64,000 bases of DNA from Yanghanlia sp047501535 (GTDB lineage Bacteria > Pseudomonadota > Gammaproteobacteria > Burkholderiales > Burkholderiaceae_B). Positions 25,883 to 34,824 of this stretch are shown here, in pieces. The notes under the pieces were generated by a model that was given only the letters and a program-made list of their open reading frames with translations, was not told the origin of the DNA and did not search any database. The stretch lies in the NCBI RefSeq assembly GCF_047501535.1, contig NZ_JAZDRJ010000002.1:289140-353139 (forward strand), given 5' to 3'. Both the position numbers and the translations under genes were made by a program. Within the stretch, counting starts at the first letter, position 1. Every line of letters starts with the position of its first letter.

Positions 25883-28800
25883 TTACTGGTCAACGTTGAT
25901 CTTGCCTTGATCGATGAGCTTGGTGATGATGTCGCTCTGGTCGCTCAGATTCGCTCCTTCAGCAAAGTCAGACAAAGCAACCCCTTTAAGGACAATCTGT
26001 TGATCACTGTTTGCCGCAACGCCGGCAAGCCCGCCCTGGGTATTGATGTTGATGATGGTGTCGCCACCCGCTTCGGACAGATGCAGGAAATTGGTGAGGT
26101 CCTGCCCTGCTTCCCCTACCAGAAGGTCAGCCAGGTCAAGCGTATCGCCATCGGTCGGGTCAGCACTACCCATCTCGAAGTCCATGACGGTATCAACCGC
26201 CCGGCCGTCTCCTACCGAGCCTTGGTCTCCGGCCACCCATTTGAAGGTGTCGTCGCCGTCACCGCCATACAGCGTGTCGTTGCCTTTACCACCGATCAAA
26301 GTGTCATTACCGCCGCCTCCAAAGAGGATGTCATTCCCGGCGCCGCCATCCAGTTCGTCACGATTATCAAGATCAGTAGAGCGATTGAAGTGTTCGTGAT
26401 TGATCGTAATATAAGTCTGGACATCTTCATCCGTTACATCAGCCGCTTCCTTGGTTATCTGGGTTCCAACATATGCTTTAAGATCATTGATCGTGAAGAT
26501 ACCGGTATCTTGTCCAGGCAGAATAAGTGAATCCCCGAACAGAATGTCGTCTTGGTCGTCTCCGCGGATTATGTCTTGACCCATTTGAACAAGATCGATC
26601 CTGCCTAAAATAGCCTCGGCCAATTCACTCGTATCGATGCCTGTTTGTGGATTCCCATCAGAATCGTAAGGACTCAAATTAGAAAAAGTAATACCTGATC
26701 CGATTCCTATGGCTTCCACTGTAGAAACATCATCAAGAAACTCAAAAGCAGCTATCGATTGTGTTCTCTCTGTATTCCCGGTACTGCTTCCATTCCCGCC
26801 TCTTCTGGACCACTCATGCCCACCCTCTCCATTGGGTAGAACAGTATAAGTGTTACCACCAAAAACACGAGTTGTACCAATGGAATAATCATTGGCATTC
26901 CCTTGCCCTGGAAGAGTCTCCCTTTCATCATGTTGATAGTATGTGGGCATACCATCAGTAACAAAGTAAGTGAGATTTTCTCCTGTATTTGCCGCCACAT
27001 CGGGAGAAAGAAACCAGTTAGCCGCGTCTTTGAAAGCTGCTTCGTAGTTGGTTCCCCCACCACTCGAAACAGTATTCATGAAGGCGTCCAGCTTACTGTC
27101 AAGCGAAGGGTCATCCAAGCTGAAAACCACTGTATTTCGTAAAGACGCGTCGAAATCAGAAATATAAATTTTTACAGTACCTGTTTCTTCCGAGGGATCG
27201 TTTTCCGCGCTAGCACGCAACGCCTGGATCACAGTGCGGATAGCTTGCTTGGCTTGGGTAACTCTGGTGGCTCCCATACTGCCAGAACTATCTACGATAA
27301 AGGCGATGTTGTAGTTTTTCCCGGGTTCAGTAACCGGGTCGGCCGGTATGTCTCCGACAATGATGGAATTGTGACCCACGCTACTGTTTATTGTGTCGCC
27401 ACCAGCGGTCCCAATCTTGATTTCATAATCCTTCACCACATCAGCAACGTTAATGGTAAGTGTTGTGGAAACCAGATCTCCATCGGCATCCTTAACGGTG
27501 TACACGAAGGTATCGACTTGATCTGTGCTGATTGCATTCGCTTTCGCGACATAGGTGTAACTGCCATCCGCATTCAGCGTCAGCTTTCCATATAGCCCGT
27601 CGATCTGGGTACCGACTGTATTCGCATCATCCGTATGTACCGTTGTATTGGCTCCGGCAACCACACCCACGACACCACCATCCCCCCCATTCCAGCCATC
27701 CGCGCCAGCGTGGTCGTTGAACAATACGCCATCTTCAACAAGCACGGTCAATGTACCGCCCTCGGCTACATCCCCCGTATCTGCCGCCACCCTCGGTGCA
27801 TCATCAACAATATTCACCGACAACTGCGAAGTGGCCGTCTCGCCTAAACGATTTTCAACGACCACCGCAAATGTTTCCAGGTAACCCGTACCTGTCGCAT
27901 CCGGCTGGCTGTCGTTGTCCACATGCCCTGTCAGCGTGTACCGATAACTAATCGTGCCGCCATACTGGTCGCCGGTAAAGCCCATCAATGCCAACGTGCC
28001 GAACGCAGTATTAATAACCTGTGCTCCATTCAGATTAGCCAGTTGCGCCGCTGTGAACTCCAAGTCACCAATCTTTACCGTACCCGTATCGCCTAGACCA
28101 TCCGGCGAAGTAAAACCGAACGACCCTATCTTCACCAGCGCACCCGGATTAGATGCGGTACCTTCTTCCAAGTTGGCCTCCAGCACCTGTTTATCGCCGC
28201 CGGTTGCACCAATATCACCCGACAGTTCTACGCCATCGTTGGTACCCGTGATCGTGATTGTCAGTGTGGACTCCGCACTGTCGCCATCCGCGTCCTGGAA
28301 ACTGTACTTCAGCACAAATGGCACGCTATCGGTTGCCGCCAATTGCGCAAGCGCCAAGCTTTCAGGATTCAGCGTAAATACCCAATCACCATTGTCTTGT
28401 GGGGTGAATGTGCCGTAATCGCCTAGCGCTTCAAGCACAGCAGCATTGTCAGCATGGCTCCAGTCCACCACGCCTTCACGGCCGTCCTCGCCTTCGTCAT
28501 CGTTAGCCAGTACGTTACCGTCGATAAAGCCAGCCTCATCTCCAGCGGTAATATCATCAGAATCCGCAACAGCAGTCGGCTCACTATCCGTAATATTCGC
28601 CACAAAGTCCGCAGACACGCTGCGACCTTGGTTATCCTGAACGGTAATGGTGACGGTATCAAATACCGACTCGCCATCATCGCCGTGGCGATGATCCTGG
28701 CGACCATCGGAAACATAGCGATAGCTGACTTCACCTGTTGCCGGGTCGTAGCCAGTCAGCAGCAGCAAACCACGATCCGTATCGATTTCAATGGGAGTCG

Positions 28801-29593
28801 CATCGGTCGCGGCTTGCAACTGAGCGAGCGTAACAACCAGCGAGGTTTCCACCGGGGCATCGCTGCCGCCGTCTGTACCCGATTCTTGGGAAAACTGGAA
28901 GGTCAGGGATTGCAGCCCACCCGGGGCCGTGAAATTGAAGGTGCCCGTGACGCCAGTTTCGGTGTCTCCTTCGAAAATCGACAAGGTCCCAGGGACGCTT
29001 TGGGGAGGTTGGCCATCGCCTCCAGGAATATCGTTACCGTCAGGGATATTGATGGTCGGGCCATCGGGAACGACCGCAGGCGGGACAACCGCCGAAACCG
29101 GGTCGCCGGCCCCGCCACTGATCCCGCCCAAACGAATATCTTCAATCCCCGGCACAACTGGACGCGGGTATTCCAGGCCCAGCGGTGTGGTGGTTTCCAC
29201 AATCGCGGCAATACGCGTGAAGCTGCTGCCACCGTCGTCGCCACCTGTACCTGCCAGAACCGCAGCCGTGGGGTCGAGCGCGGCGAAGGGGTCTTCACCC
29301 GCCTGCAGGGCCGCCAGTACGCGCGCGGCTTCGGGGTCGGCGGGGACGCCGGCTACTGAAGAGGAAGGATCTGCTACCGGAGCAGCCACCGAGCTCAACT
29401 GAACATCGCGATTGCCGCCGATTGTCAGTGGCTGCATGCCGTCAGGCTGAAGCTGCACGCTGGCGCCTTCGGCGGTAACAATTGCGGCATCGGAGGGAAC
29501 GCTCATGCCTTCGCGCAAAGGCGTAAGGGAACCATCTGCGCCACGGACCCATGCTTGTCCGGTGACTTGCGTGATAAGAGAACTGGTAGCCAT
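25883..29593 (-). CDS. LapA-type RTX adhesin 2
   Basis: Complete paralogue of adhesin 1, 1236 residues. N-terminal retention module (MATSSLITQVTGQAWVRGAD) with TAAV at 109-112 as the likely LapG site, then a Gly-rich linker. VCBS/cadherin-like repeats follow (FVLKYSFQDADGDSAESTLT, GVLFNDHAGADGWNGGDGG). A vWFA domain (IAFIVDSSGSMG) lies near the last third, then RTX nonapeptides (GGAGNDILFGGGGNDTLIGGKGNDTLYGGDGDD) and a secretion tail ending GKINVDQ. It lacks the Calx-beta block of adhesin 1. It is short for LapA (thousands of residues) but closer in size to Bordetella BrtA-like or small BapA-like proteins. AAAGGGG lies upstream of the ATG. Part of the vWFA coding segment (about 26600-27200) is again AT-rich. 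Confidence 0.94.
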   Translation of the reverse strand: MATSSLITQVTGQAWVRGADGSLTPLREGMSVPSDAAIVTAEGASVQLQPDGMQPLTIGGNRDVQLSSVAAPVADPSSSVAGVPADPEAARVLAALQAGEDPFAALDPTAAVLAGTGGDDGGSSFTRIAAIVETTTPLGLEYPRPVVPGIEDIRLGGISGGAGDPVSAVVPPAVVPDGPTINIPDGNDIPGGDGQPPQSVPGTLSIFEGDTETGVTGTFNFTAPGGLQSLTFQFSQESGTDGGSDAPVETSLVVTLAQLQAATDATPIEIDTDRGLLLLTGYDPATGEVSYRYVSDGRQDHRHGDDGESVFDTVTITVQDNQGRSVSADFVANITDSEPTAVADSDDITAGDEAGFIDGNVLANDDEGEDGREGVVDWSHADNAAVLEALGDYGTFTPQDNGDWVFTLNPESLALAQLAATDSVPFVLKYSFQDADGDSAESTLTITITGTNDGVELSGDIGATGGDKQVLEANLEEGTASNPGALVKIGSFGFTSPDGLGDTGTVKIGDLEFTAAQLANLNGAQVINTAFGTLALMGFTGDQYGGTISYRYTLTGHVDNDSQPDATGTGYLETFAVVVENRLGETATSQLSVNIVDDAPRVAADTGDVAEGGTLTVLVEDGVLFNDHAGADGWNGGDGGVVGVVAGANTTVHTDDANTVGTQIDGLYGKLTLNADGSYTYVAKANAISTDQVDTFVYTVKDADGDLVSTTLTINVADVVKDYEIKIGTAGGDTINSSVGHNSIIVGDIPADPVTEPGKNYNIAFIVDSSGSMGATRVTQAKQAIRTVIQALRASAENDPSEETGTVKIYISDFDASLRNTVVFSLDDPSLDSKLDAFMNTVSSGGGTNYEAAFKDAANWFLSPDVAANTGENLTYFVTDGMPTYYQHDERETLPGQGNANDYSIGTTRVFGGNTYTVLPNGEGGHEWSRRGGNGSSTGNTERTQSIAAFEFLDDVSTVEAIGIGSGITFSNLSPYDSDGNPQTGIDTSELAEAILGRIDLVQMGQDIIRGDDQDDILFGDSLILPGQDTGIFTINDLKAYVGTQITKEAADVTDEDVQTYITINHEHFNRSTDLDNRDELDGGAGNDILFGGGGNDTLIGGKGNDTLYGGDGDDTFKWVAGDQGSVGDGRAVDTVMDFEMGSADPTDGDTLDLADLLVGEAGQDLTNFLHLSEAGGDTIININTQGGLAGVAANSDQQIVLKGVALSDFAEGANLSDQSDIITKLIDQGKINVDQ

Positions 29594-29774
29594 GTTGCAC
29601 CCCTTTACAGGTAGCGGGTTGGCACCTTACAGGCGGATACGTTTGCAAGGTGCAGACATACTTCCAAAAGCCTAAGGAAAGCTTACGCACCGATACAGGC
29701 GGAAACTATTGGCGTCGCCGCCAATCTTTGGAACCAGTTGTTTCAAGATTTAAATAGGGGACATCCCGTCTTGC

Positions 29775-29790
29775 TGGACAAATTTGTCCA
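29775..29790. promoter_or_regulatory. Palindrome upstream of adhesin 2
   Basis: TGGACAAATTTGTCCA is a perfect 16-bp palindrome, 182-197 bases upstream of the adhesin 2 start and 129 bases upstream of the hicAB-remnant ATG. It resembles the palindrome before adhesin 1 in its AAATTT/AAATTTT core with TGTC/GACA ends. CTATTGGCGT (29706-29715) lies between it and the gene. Candidate operator in the spacer 29594-29918; the part nearest 29918 is very AT-rich and nothing else was recognised there. Confidence 0.45.
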
Positions 29791-29918
29791 ATTTCCTGTT
29801 CTGACGGTATGACCTAGAGTGCTCTGATCACGGCAGATCAGACAAGCACCCACTGTCCTCTTCGCAATCCATATCCATATCAAACTATTATTAATATATC
29901 TTTTTTGATAAAATTTAT

Positions 29919-29966
29919 ATGCACGGTAAAGACGTCATCAAGAAACTCCACGCTCATGGACGTACT
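29919..29966 (+). pseudogene. Remnant of hicA toxin fused in frame to hicB
   Basis: The first codons read MHGKDVIKKLHAHG, which looks like the start of a HicA mRNA-interferase (M-x-x-K-x-V-I-K-x-L-x-x-x-G). They run directly into a HicB start (MDIRYPALITEE). The catalytic histidine region and the rest of HicA are absent. The likely reading is an in-frame deletion that removed about three quarters of the toxin gene. Based on pattern recognition of a short stretch. Confidence 0.5.
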
Positions 29967-30383
29967 ATGGATATTCGTTACCCGGCTTTAATCACCGAGG
30001 AGCCGGAAGGCGGTTTCTGCCTTCAATTCGTCGACCTCGACGAAGCGTTCACCGAGGGTGACACCCTGGAAGAAATATTTTTCAACGCCACCGAGGTGTT
30101 AACACTGACTCTGGAAGGCCGTCTTTCCGAAGGGTTGGCGATACCTGAGCCCAGCCAGGGGGTTAAAAAGGCGCATTACATCGCCCCGGACGCCAAAACA
30201 CAGGGTGTTTTGTTATTGCGCGCAGCGCGCGGTGACCGTAGCTTGGCGGACTTGGCGCGAGCGCTGGAAACAAGCTGGCCACAGGCCAAGCGTCTGGAAG
30301 ATCCGCATCATTGGCCCAGTCTGAGAACCCTCGACAAAGCCGCTCGCGTGTTAGGCAAGCGGCTAATACTCAGCATTGAGTAA
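29967..30383 (+). CDS. hicB: HicB-family antitoxin, solitary
   Basis: HicB antitoxins neutralise HicA and bind their own promoter. 138 residues from the internal ATG (154 if translation begins at 29919). The N-terminal HicB fold reads YPALITEEPEGGFCLQFVDLDEAFTEGDTLEEIFFNATEVLTLTLEGRL. The C-terminal half (VLLLRAARGDRSLADLARALETSWPQAKRLEDP) looks like an XRE/Cro-type helix-turn-helix. No intact hicA is nearby. It is the only + gene in the adhesion locus, convergent with the LuxR-type gene (26-base gap), and sits behind an AT-rich stretch unlike its neighbours. Confidence 0.8.
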   Translation: MDIRYPALITEEPEGGFCLQFVDLDEAFTEGDTLEEIFFNATEVLTLTLEGRLSEGLAIPEPSQGVKKAHYIAPDAKTQGVLLLRAARGDRSLADLARALETSWPQAKRLEDPHHWPSLRTLDKAARVLGKRLILSIE

Positions 30384-30409
30384 TGCCTTGAGGCCGGCTT
30401 ACCTCGCCG

Positions 30410-31030
30410 TCAGCTGACGCCGTGTACCTTCAAGGCCAGCAGCAAGCGGTCGTTGACACCGAGCTTCTGGAACACCGCGGAAAGGTGGGCGCGCACGGTG
30501 CGTTCGGTAATATTCAATGCTTCGGCAATGGTCTGGTTGCTGTGACCAATCGCAGCGCGTTCGGCGACTTCGCGTTCGCGCTGGGTCAGGCCGTCGGCCC
30601 AATCGCCCTGCCGGGGCATGTTTTGATCAATCTGGCGCAGCAGGCGTGCCAGCAGGGTCGGGCCCATCCAGATACCGCCGGCATTCACTGTCTGCAGCAC
30701 TGTGCCCAGGGCTTCGACGGGTGAATAGGCATGTACATAACCGCTGGCGCCGGCGGTAAGCACGCGCTTGCCTTCTTCATCGCTGGGCTGCATGGTGGCC
30801 ACCACGACTTTCATGCCCTGGAACTGCGCCGCCCATGCAGGGTCGCCCCAGTCGGGCAGATGCGGCATGCCTGCGTCGAGCATGACCAGGCTGCGGCCTT
30901 GTTCGCGCCAACGGCTCAGGTCTTGCAGGCTCTTGCCGCGTGCGGGCATCCAGTCGGGCTGGGCCAGCTGGCGCCAGTGTTGCCACAGGAAGTCGTCGTG
31001 AGTAATCAACAAAACAGAAACGGCTTGCAT
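30410..31030 (-). CDS. LuxR/NarL-type response regulator of the adhesion locus
   Basis: 206 residues: an N-terminal receiver-like domain with an aspartate at the phosphorylation position (LVMLDAGMPHLPDW) and a C-terminal LuxR helix-turn-helix (GLTQREREVAERAAIGHSNQTIAEALNITERTVRAHLSAVFQKLGV). Some receiver residues look weak (the acidic pair near the N-terminus reads THDDF), so phosphorylation is uncertain. The ATG at 31030 has GAGAGAAAG upstream; a TTG at 31051 overlapping the HlyD gene is less likely. Last gene of the secretion operon, so it probably controls the adhesins or the operon itself. No sensor kinase is in the window. Confidence 0.85.
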   Translation of the reverse strand: MQAVSVLLITHDDFLWQHWRQLAQPDWMPARGKSLQDLSRWREQGRSLVMLDAGMPHLPDWGDPAWAAQFQGMKVVVATMQPSDEEGKRVLTAGASGYVHAYSPVEALGTVLQTVNAGGIWMGPTLLARLLRQIDQNMPRQGDWADGLTQREREVAERAAIGHSNQTIAEALNITERTVRAHLSAVFQKLGVNDRLLLALKVHGVS

Positions 31031-31047
31031 AGCTGCTTTCTCTCTTA

Positions 31048-32415
31048 TCAACGCTCGGTAAAGGCGTTGGATCTTGCCCGCAGAACCGGCTTGAGCAGGT
31101 ACTGCATTACTGTGCGCTTGCCCGTCAGCACATGGACTTCAGCCATCATGCCGGGAAGAATGGGTAGCGCTTCGTCGCCTACGTGGGCACGTTCGGTACG
31201 TACTTTCACCACGTAGAAAGAATTGCCTTTTTCATCGGTAATGGTGTCGGCGCCAATCTGTTCAACTTCACCCGACAAGCCGCCGTATACCGCAAAGTCA
31301 TACGCAGTGAATTTCACTTCGGCCTTCTGGCCGGGGTGAAGAAAGCCGATATCACGCGGGTTGATGCGCACTTCCAGCAGCAGCGTGTCGTCGGTAGGCA
31401 CGATTTCCAGAATATCCTTGCCCGGTTGCACCACACCTCCAATGGTATTGGCCGACAAGGTATTGACGGTGCCGCGCACGGGGGAACGCACCTCGGCAAG
31501 TTTCACGCGGTCAACCAGCGCTGTCTGCCCTTCACGCAGCGTGGCAAGGCGGCCCCGGGTTTCAGAAAGATCGGCGCGGGCCTGATTGCGTGCGGTGAGT
31601 TCTGTTTCCTTGATTTTGATGGTGGCTTCATCAATCGACGCACGGATACGGTCGATCTGTGCCGTTGCCGCCTTCTGTTCACCACAGAATCGGGCAACAT
31701 CGCGCTGCAGCCGTAACAAGTCGACTTCAGACACGGCTCCACTCTTGAGCAAAGGCCGTGTCACAGCAAGTTCGCGCGAGGTCAGGCTGCAACTGGATGC
31801 GGCCTGATCCCGATTCGCTTCGGTTTCGCGCAGCTCCTGTTGCCGCTGTTTAAGCTGCTCTTCCGCCTGCCTGACAGTGGTTTCAATTTCCAGTATGCGG
31901 TTTTCCCAGACTCGCCGCTCCATATCGATAATATGTGGAGCTTCCGCAGCAACTTCTTCTGGAGCAATAAACGGTTCGCCCGTGGCGATAGCTTCGAGCC
32001 GTGCCGCCTTGGCCAACAGAGAAAACATTTCAGCGCGATTTTCTCCCAGCGAAGAGGAGAAACGAGTCGGGTCGATGCGCAGTAAGACATCGCCCTGTTC
32101 GACCAACTGTCCGGGCCGTACCAGAATTTCCTCGACAACCCCGCCATCCAGACTTTGAATGACCTGAATCTGGCGCGACGGAACGACTTTACCGTCACCT
32201 CGCACGACTTCATCGATATACGCCAGGCTGGCCCAGACGATTAGGGAAACGATGACTAGCAGGCTTACCCAGATCAGCAAGCGAGAACCTCGTACCTCTT
32301 GCTGTTTGAGCGCCTTGATGGCGTCCTCATGGACGGCTTGAGCCTGGCTTGATGTTTCTGACTCGATAAAAGACAGTGGGCGGATGCCCGGCAAAAAGAA
32401 AATACGCGGAATCAT
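31048..32415 (-). CDS. lapC: Type I secretion membrane-fusion protein (HlyD/LapC family)
   Basis: Links the inner-membrane ABC exporter with the TolC-type channel. 455 residues: short cytoplasmic head, one membrane segment at about 47-65 (LLIWVSLLVIVSLIVWASLAYI), lipoyl half (GDGKVVPSRQIQVIQSLDGGVVEEILVRPGQLVEQGDVLLRID), long periplasmic coiled coil, second lipoyl half (RSPVRGTVNTLSANTIGGVVQPG) and a C-terminal beta domain. Starts in a 4-base overlap with the ABC exporter gene. Confidence 0.94.
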   Translation of the reverse strand: MIPRIFFLPGIRPLSFIESETSSQAQAVHEDAIKALKQQEVRGSRLLIWVSLLVIVSLIVWASLAYIDEVVRGDGKVVPSRQIQVIQSLDGGVVEEILVRPGQLVEQGDVLLRIDPTRFSSSLGENRAEMFSLLAKAARLEAIATGEPFIAPEEVAAEAPHIIDMERRVWENRILEIETTVRQAEEQLKQRQQELRETEANRDQAASSCSLTSRELAVTRPLLKSGAVSEVDLLRLQRDVARFCGEQKAATAQIDRIRASIDEATIKIKETELTARNQARADLSETRGRLATLREGQTALVDRVKLAEVRSPVRGTVNTLSANTIGGVVQPGKDILEIVPTDDTLLLEVRINPRDIGFLHPGQKAEVKFTAYDFAVYGGLSGEVEQIGADTITDEKGNSFYVVKVRTERAHVGDEALPILPGMMAEVHVLTGKRTVMQYLLKPVLRARSNAFTER

Positions 32416-34577
32416 GCGGGCCTCCGCGAACTGCCGATGCGCCCTTGCTTCAGCGCTTCGATCACTTGTTCTTTAGAGCCATCGGCCATGACGCGACCAC
32501 CGTCGATAACAATCAGACGATCGACCAGATCCAGCAAGGAGGTGCGGTGGGTAATGAGTACCATCGTCTTGCTTTGGCTGGCTGCTTTCAGGCGCCGTTT
32601 GAGGGCCGCTTCGCTCTGGTTATCCATATTGCTGCTGGGTTCATCAAGCAGCAAAATTGGCGGGTTGTTAATGAGCGCACGCGCCACGGAAATAGATTGT
32701 CGCTGCCCACCAGACAGCGAGTCGCCGCGCTCGCTGATCATCATGTCGTAACCATCAGGGTGTTGGGCGACGAATTCATCAATGCCGGCAATCCGGGCGA
32801 CTTCCAGCATTTGCTCATCTTCTGCAAACGGAGCGCCCATAGTGAGGTTGTATTTGAGGCTGCCGTAAAACAGCACCGGGTCTTGCGGCACATAGCCGAC
32901 GGAACGGCGCAGATCAGCGGGGTCAATCTGTTTGATGTCAATGCCATCGATCAGCACCGAACCTTCGGTCGGAGCGTATAAGCCGAGAATGAGTTTTTCC
33001 AAGGTGCTCTTACCCGAGCCGATACGGCCGATGACACCCACCCGCTCGCCGGGTTGAATCTTGATGTTGATGTTGTTGAGCGCCGCTTGCCGGCTGCCGG
33101 GATAGGCAAACGAGACATTCCGAAACTCAATGCCGCCTTCCAAGCGGGGGCGCGGCACAAAGCTTTTTTGCTCAGGGCGTTCCACCGGCATCTTCATGTA
33201 AGTGTCGATAGAGCCCAAAGAACTGCGTGCGTTCTGCCATTGCATCATCAACCCGGCCACCTGTCCCAGTGGCGCCACGCAGCGCCCGGCGACCATGGAG
33301 GAGGCAATGATGCCCCCCAGGGAAAGTTCAGCCTGTTGAATCAGGAAGGTACCGATCACGATGACCGCTATCGTTACCAATTGCTGACACATCTGCACAA
33401 AAGCAATAGTCGTAGAAGAAATAAATTTGATGCGTGTGCCGAGGGTAGCCAGGAACTCGGTGGAGGCTTCCCATTTACGCTGCGCGGTACTTTGCGCATT
33501 CAACGTTTTCAGCGTTTCCAGGCCCGATAGAGATTCCACCAAGCCTGCATTACGCTGCGCACTGGCCTGAAAGGATTCCTGTACCAGACGCCCCATACGG
33601 GCCTGAGAGACAAAGGACACGGCCAAAATCAGAATAATCGCCACGAGCGGCGGTATCACCATATAGGGCGAGATCCACGCCATCACCCCCAAAAACAGCA
33701 GGACGAAGGGAAGATCAACCAGCGTTGTGAGGCTGGCCGATGCGATAAAATCGCGCACCGATTCAAAGGAACGCAAGTTGGCCGCAAACGAACCCACAGA
33801 TTCAGGCCGGGCATCCATGCGCAAGTCGAGCACGCGCTCCATGATGCGGGCAGACAAGCGCATATCGACCCGCTTACTGGCCTGATCCACCACATACGCT
33901 CGTATGCTGGTGAGCACCATGTTGAACACTATGACCAGGCCAATGCCTAGTGTCATCACCCACAATGTTTCGATCGCATTATTGGGCACAACACGGTCGT
34001 ACACGTTCAGGGTGTACAACGGCATGACGAGTGCAAAGATGTTGATCAGCACGGCCGCCACCAAGGCGTCCCTGTACAAGCGCCAGTTATTGAAAACGGC
34101 ACTCCAGAACCAATGGCCGGCTCGATCTTTTTTGTCTTCACGAGCACGGCCTTCGAATCGGAACAGGGGCTTAATGAAATAAGCCAGGCCGGAATATTGC
34201 TGAAGCAGTTCCTTACGATCGACCTCTACAGCGCTGCTGCCGGTTTCCGGAAACAGCACTTGAAAGCCAGACTTGCTTTTGCCTAGCAACACGCAAGCAC
34301 GACCATCCTTCATGATGAGAATGGCGGGCAGCACCGCAGCAGGCAAATCGTCTAATTTGCGACGCAGCAAACGCGCAGAGCAATGCGCCCGCGCTGCCGC
34401 TCGGGGCAGCAACGAAAGCGTCAGTTTGTCATCGACCAGAGGTAGGCCACTCGTGAGCGCTTGGGCAGAAACCGGGTTGCCATGCAGCTTGGAAATTTCC
34501 ACCAGACAAGCCACAAGCGGGTCATCATGTGTCAGGTGGGGTGGCACATGGTCGGGGCTGTTCAACAAACCATCCAT
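32412..34577 (-). CDS. lapB: Type I secretion ABC exporter (LapB family)
   Basis: Exports the RTX adhesins using ATP. 721 residues: N-terminal C39-like domain (about 1-140) lacking an obvious catalytic cysteine, six membrane helices (from FNNWRLYRDALVAAVLINIFAL), and a nucleotide-binding domain with Walker A GRIGSGKST, signature LSGGQRQ and Walker B ILLLDEPSS. This layout is usual for RTX/LapA exporters, which do not cleave a leader. Its start overlaps the stop of the small upstream gene (TAATG). Confidence 0.95.
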   Translation of the reverse strand: MDGLLNSPDHVPPHLTHDDPLVACLVEISKLHGNPVSAQALTSGLPLVDDKLTLSLLPRAAARAHCSARLLRRKLDDLPAAVLPAILIMKDGRACVLLGKSKSGFQVLFPETGSSAVEVDRKELLQQYSGLAYFIKPLFRFEGRAREDKKDRAGHWFWSAVFNNWRLYRDALVAAVLINIFALVMPLYTLNVYDRVVPNNAIETLWVMTLGIGLVIVFNMVLTSIRAYVVDQASKRVDMRLSARIMERVLDLRMDARPESVGSFAANLRSFESVRDFIASASLTTLVDLPFVLLFLGVMAWISPYMVIPPLVAIILILAVSFVSQARMGRLVQESFQASAQRNAGLVESLSGLETLKTLNAQSTAQRKWEASTEFLATLGTRIKFISSTTIAFVQMCQQLVTIAVIVIGTFLIQQAELSLGGIIASSMVAGRCVAPLGQVAGLMMQWQNARSSLGSIDTYMKMPVERPEQKSFVPRPRLEGGIEFRNVSFAYPGSRQAALNNINIKIQPGERVGVIGRIGSGKSTLEKLILGLYAPTEGSVLIDGIDIKQIDPADLRRSVGYVPQDPVLFYGSLKYNLTMGAPFAEDEQMLEVARIAGIDEFVAQHPDGYDMMISERGDSLSGGQRQSISVARALINNPPILLLDEPSSNMDNQSEAALKRRLKAASQSKTMVLITHRTSLLDLVDRLIVIDGGRVMADGSKEQVIEALKQGRIGSSRRPA

Positions 34578-34795
34578 TAGAAAAGATTGTCCTCATCTTG
34601 AATCAGATCGAGTGAATCGCGTAAGCGGCGGCGAGCGCCCTTACGTCGATTCAGCTTAGCCAAGGCTTCAGGCGGAAGATCGGTCAAGCGCAAAGTGCCA
34701 TTGGCAACCAAAGCGTCGATCAAGTCTTCCAGCACTCGTATGAACTCGGCGTCAAGCGCGGTAAGTTCTGACTTTTGAAGATCATCCTTTTCCAA
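34577..34795 (-). CDS. Small acidic/basic protein of unknown function in secretion operon
   Basis: 72 residues, not recognised. It is predicted to be mostly helical, with an acidic N-half (LDAEFIRVLEDLIDALV), a middle LTDLPPEALAKLNRRKGARRRL and an acidic end (LDLIQDEDNLF). No signal peptide or membrane segment. It is coupled to the ABC exporter by a TAATG overlap and follows the TolC gene after 29 bases, so it is translated with the secretion apparatus. It could be an assembly or regulatory factor; that is inference. Confidence 0.8.
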   Translation of the reverse strand: MEKDDLQKSELTALDAEFIRVLEDLIDALVANGTLRLTDLPPEALAKLNRRKGARRRLRDSLDLIQDEDNLF

Positions 34796-34824
34796 AACTA
34801 CTCCTTACGCATTGCGCTAACTGC

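Noticed and set aside
30384..30409. Intact hicA toxin gene next to hicB
   Set aside because: There is no room downstream, and upstream only the first 14 codons of a HicA-like start exist.
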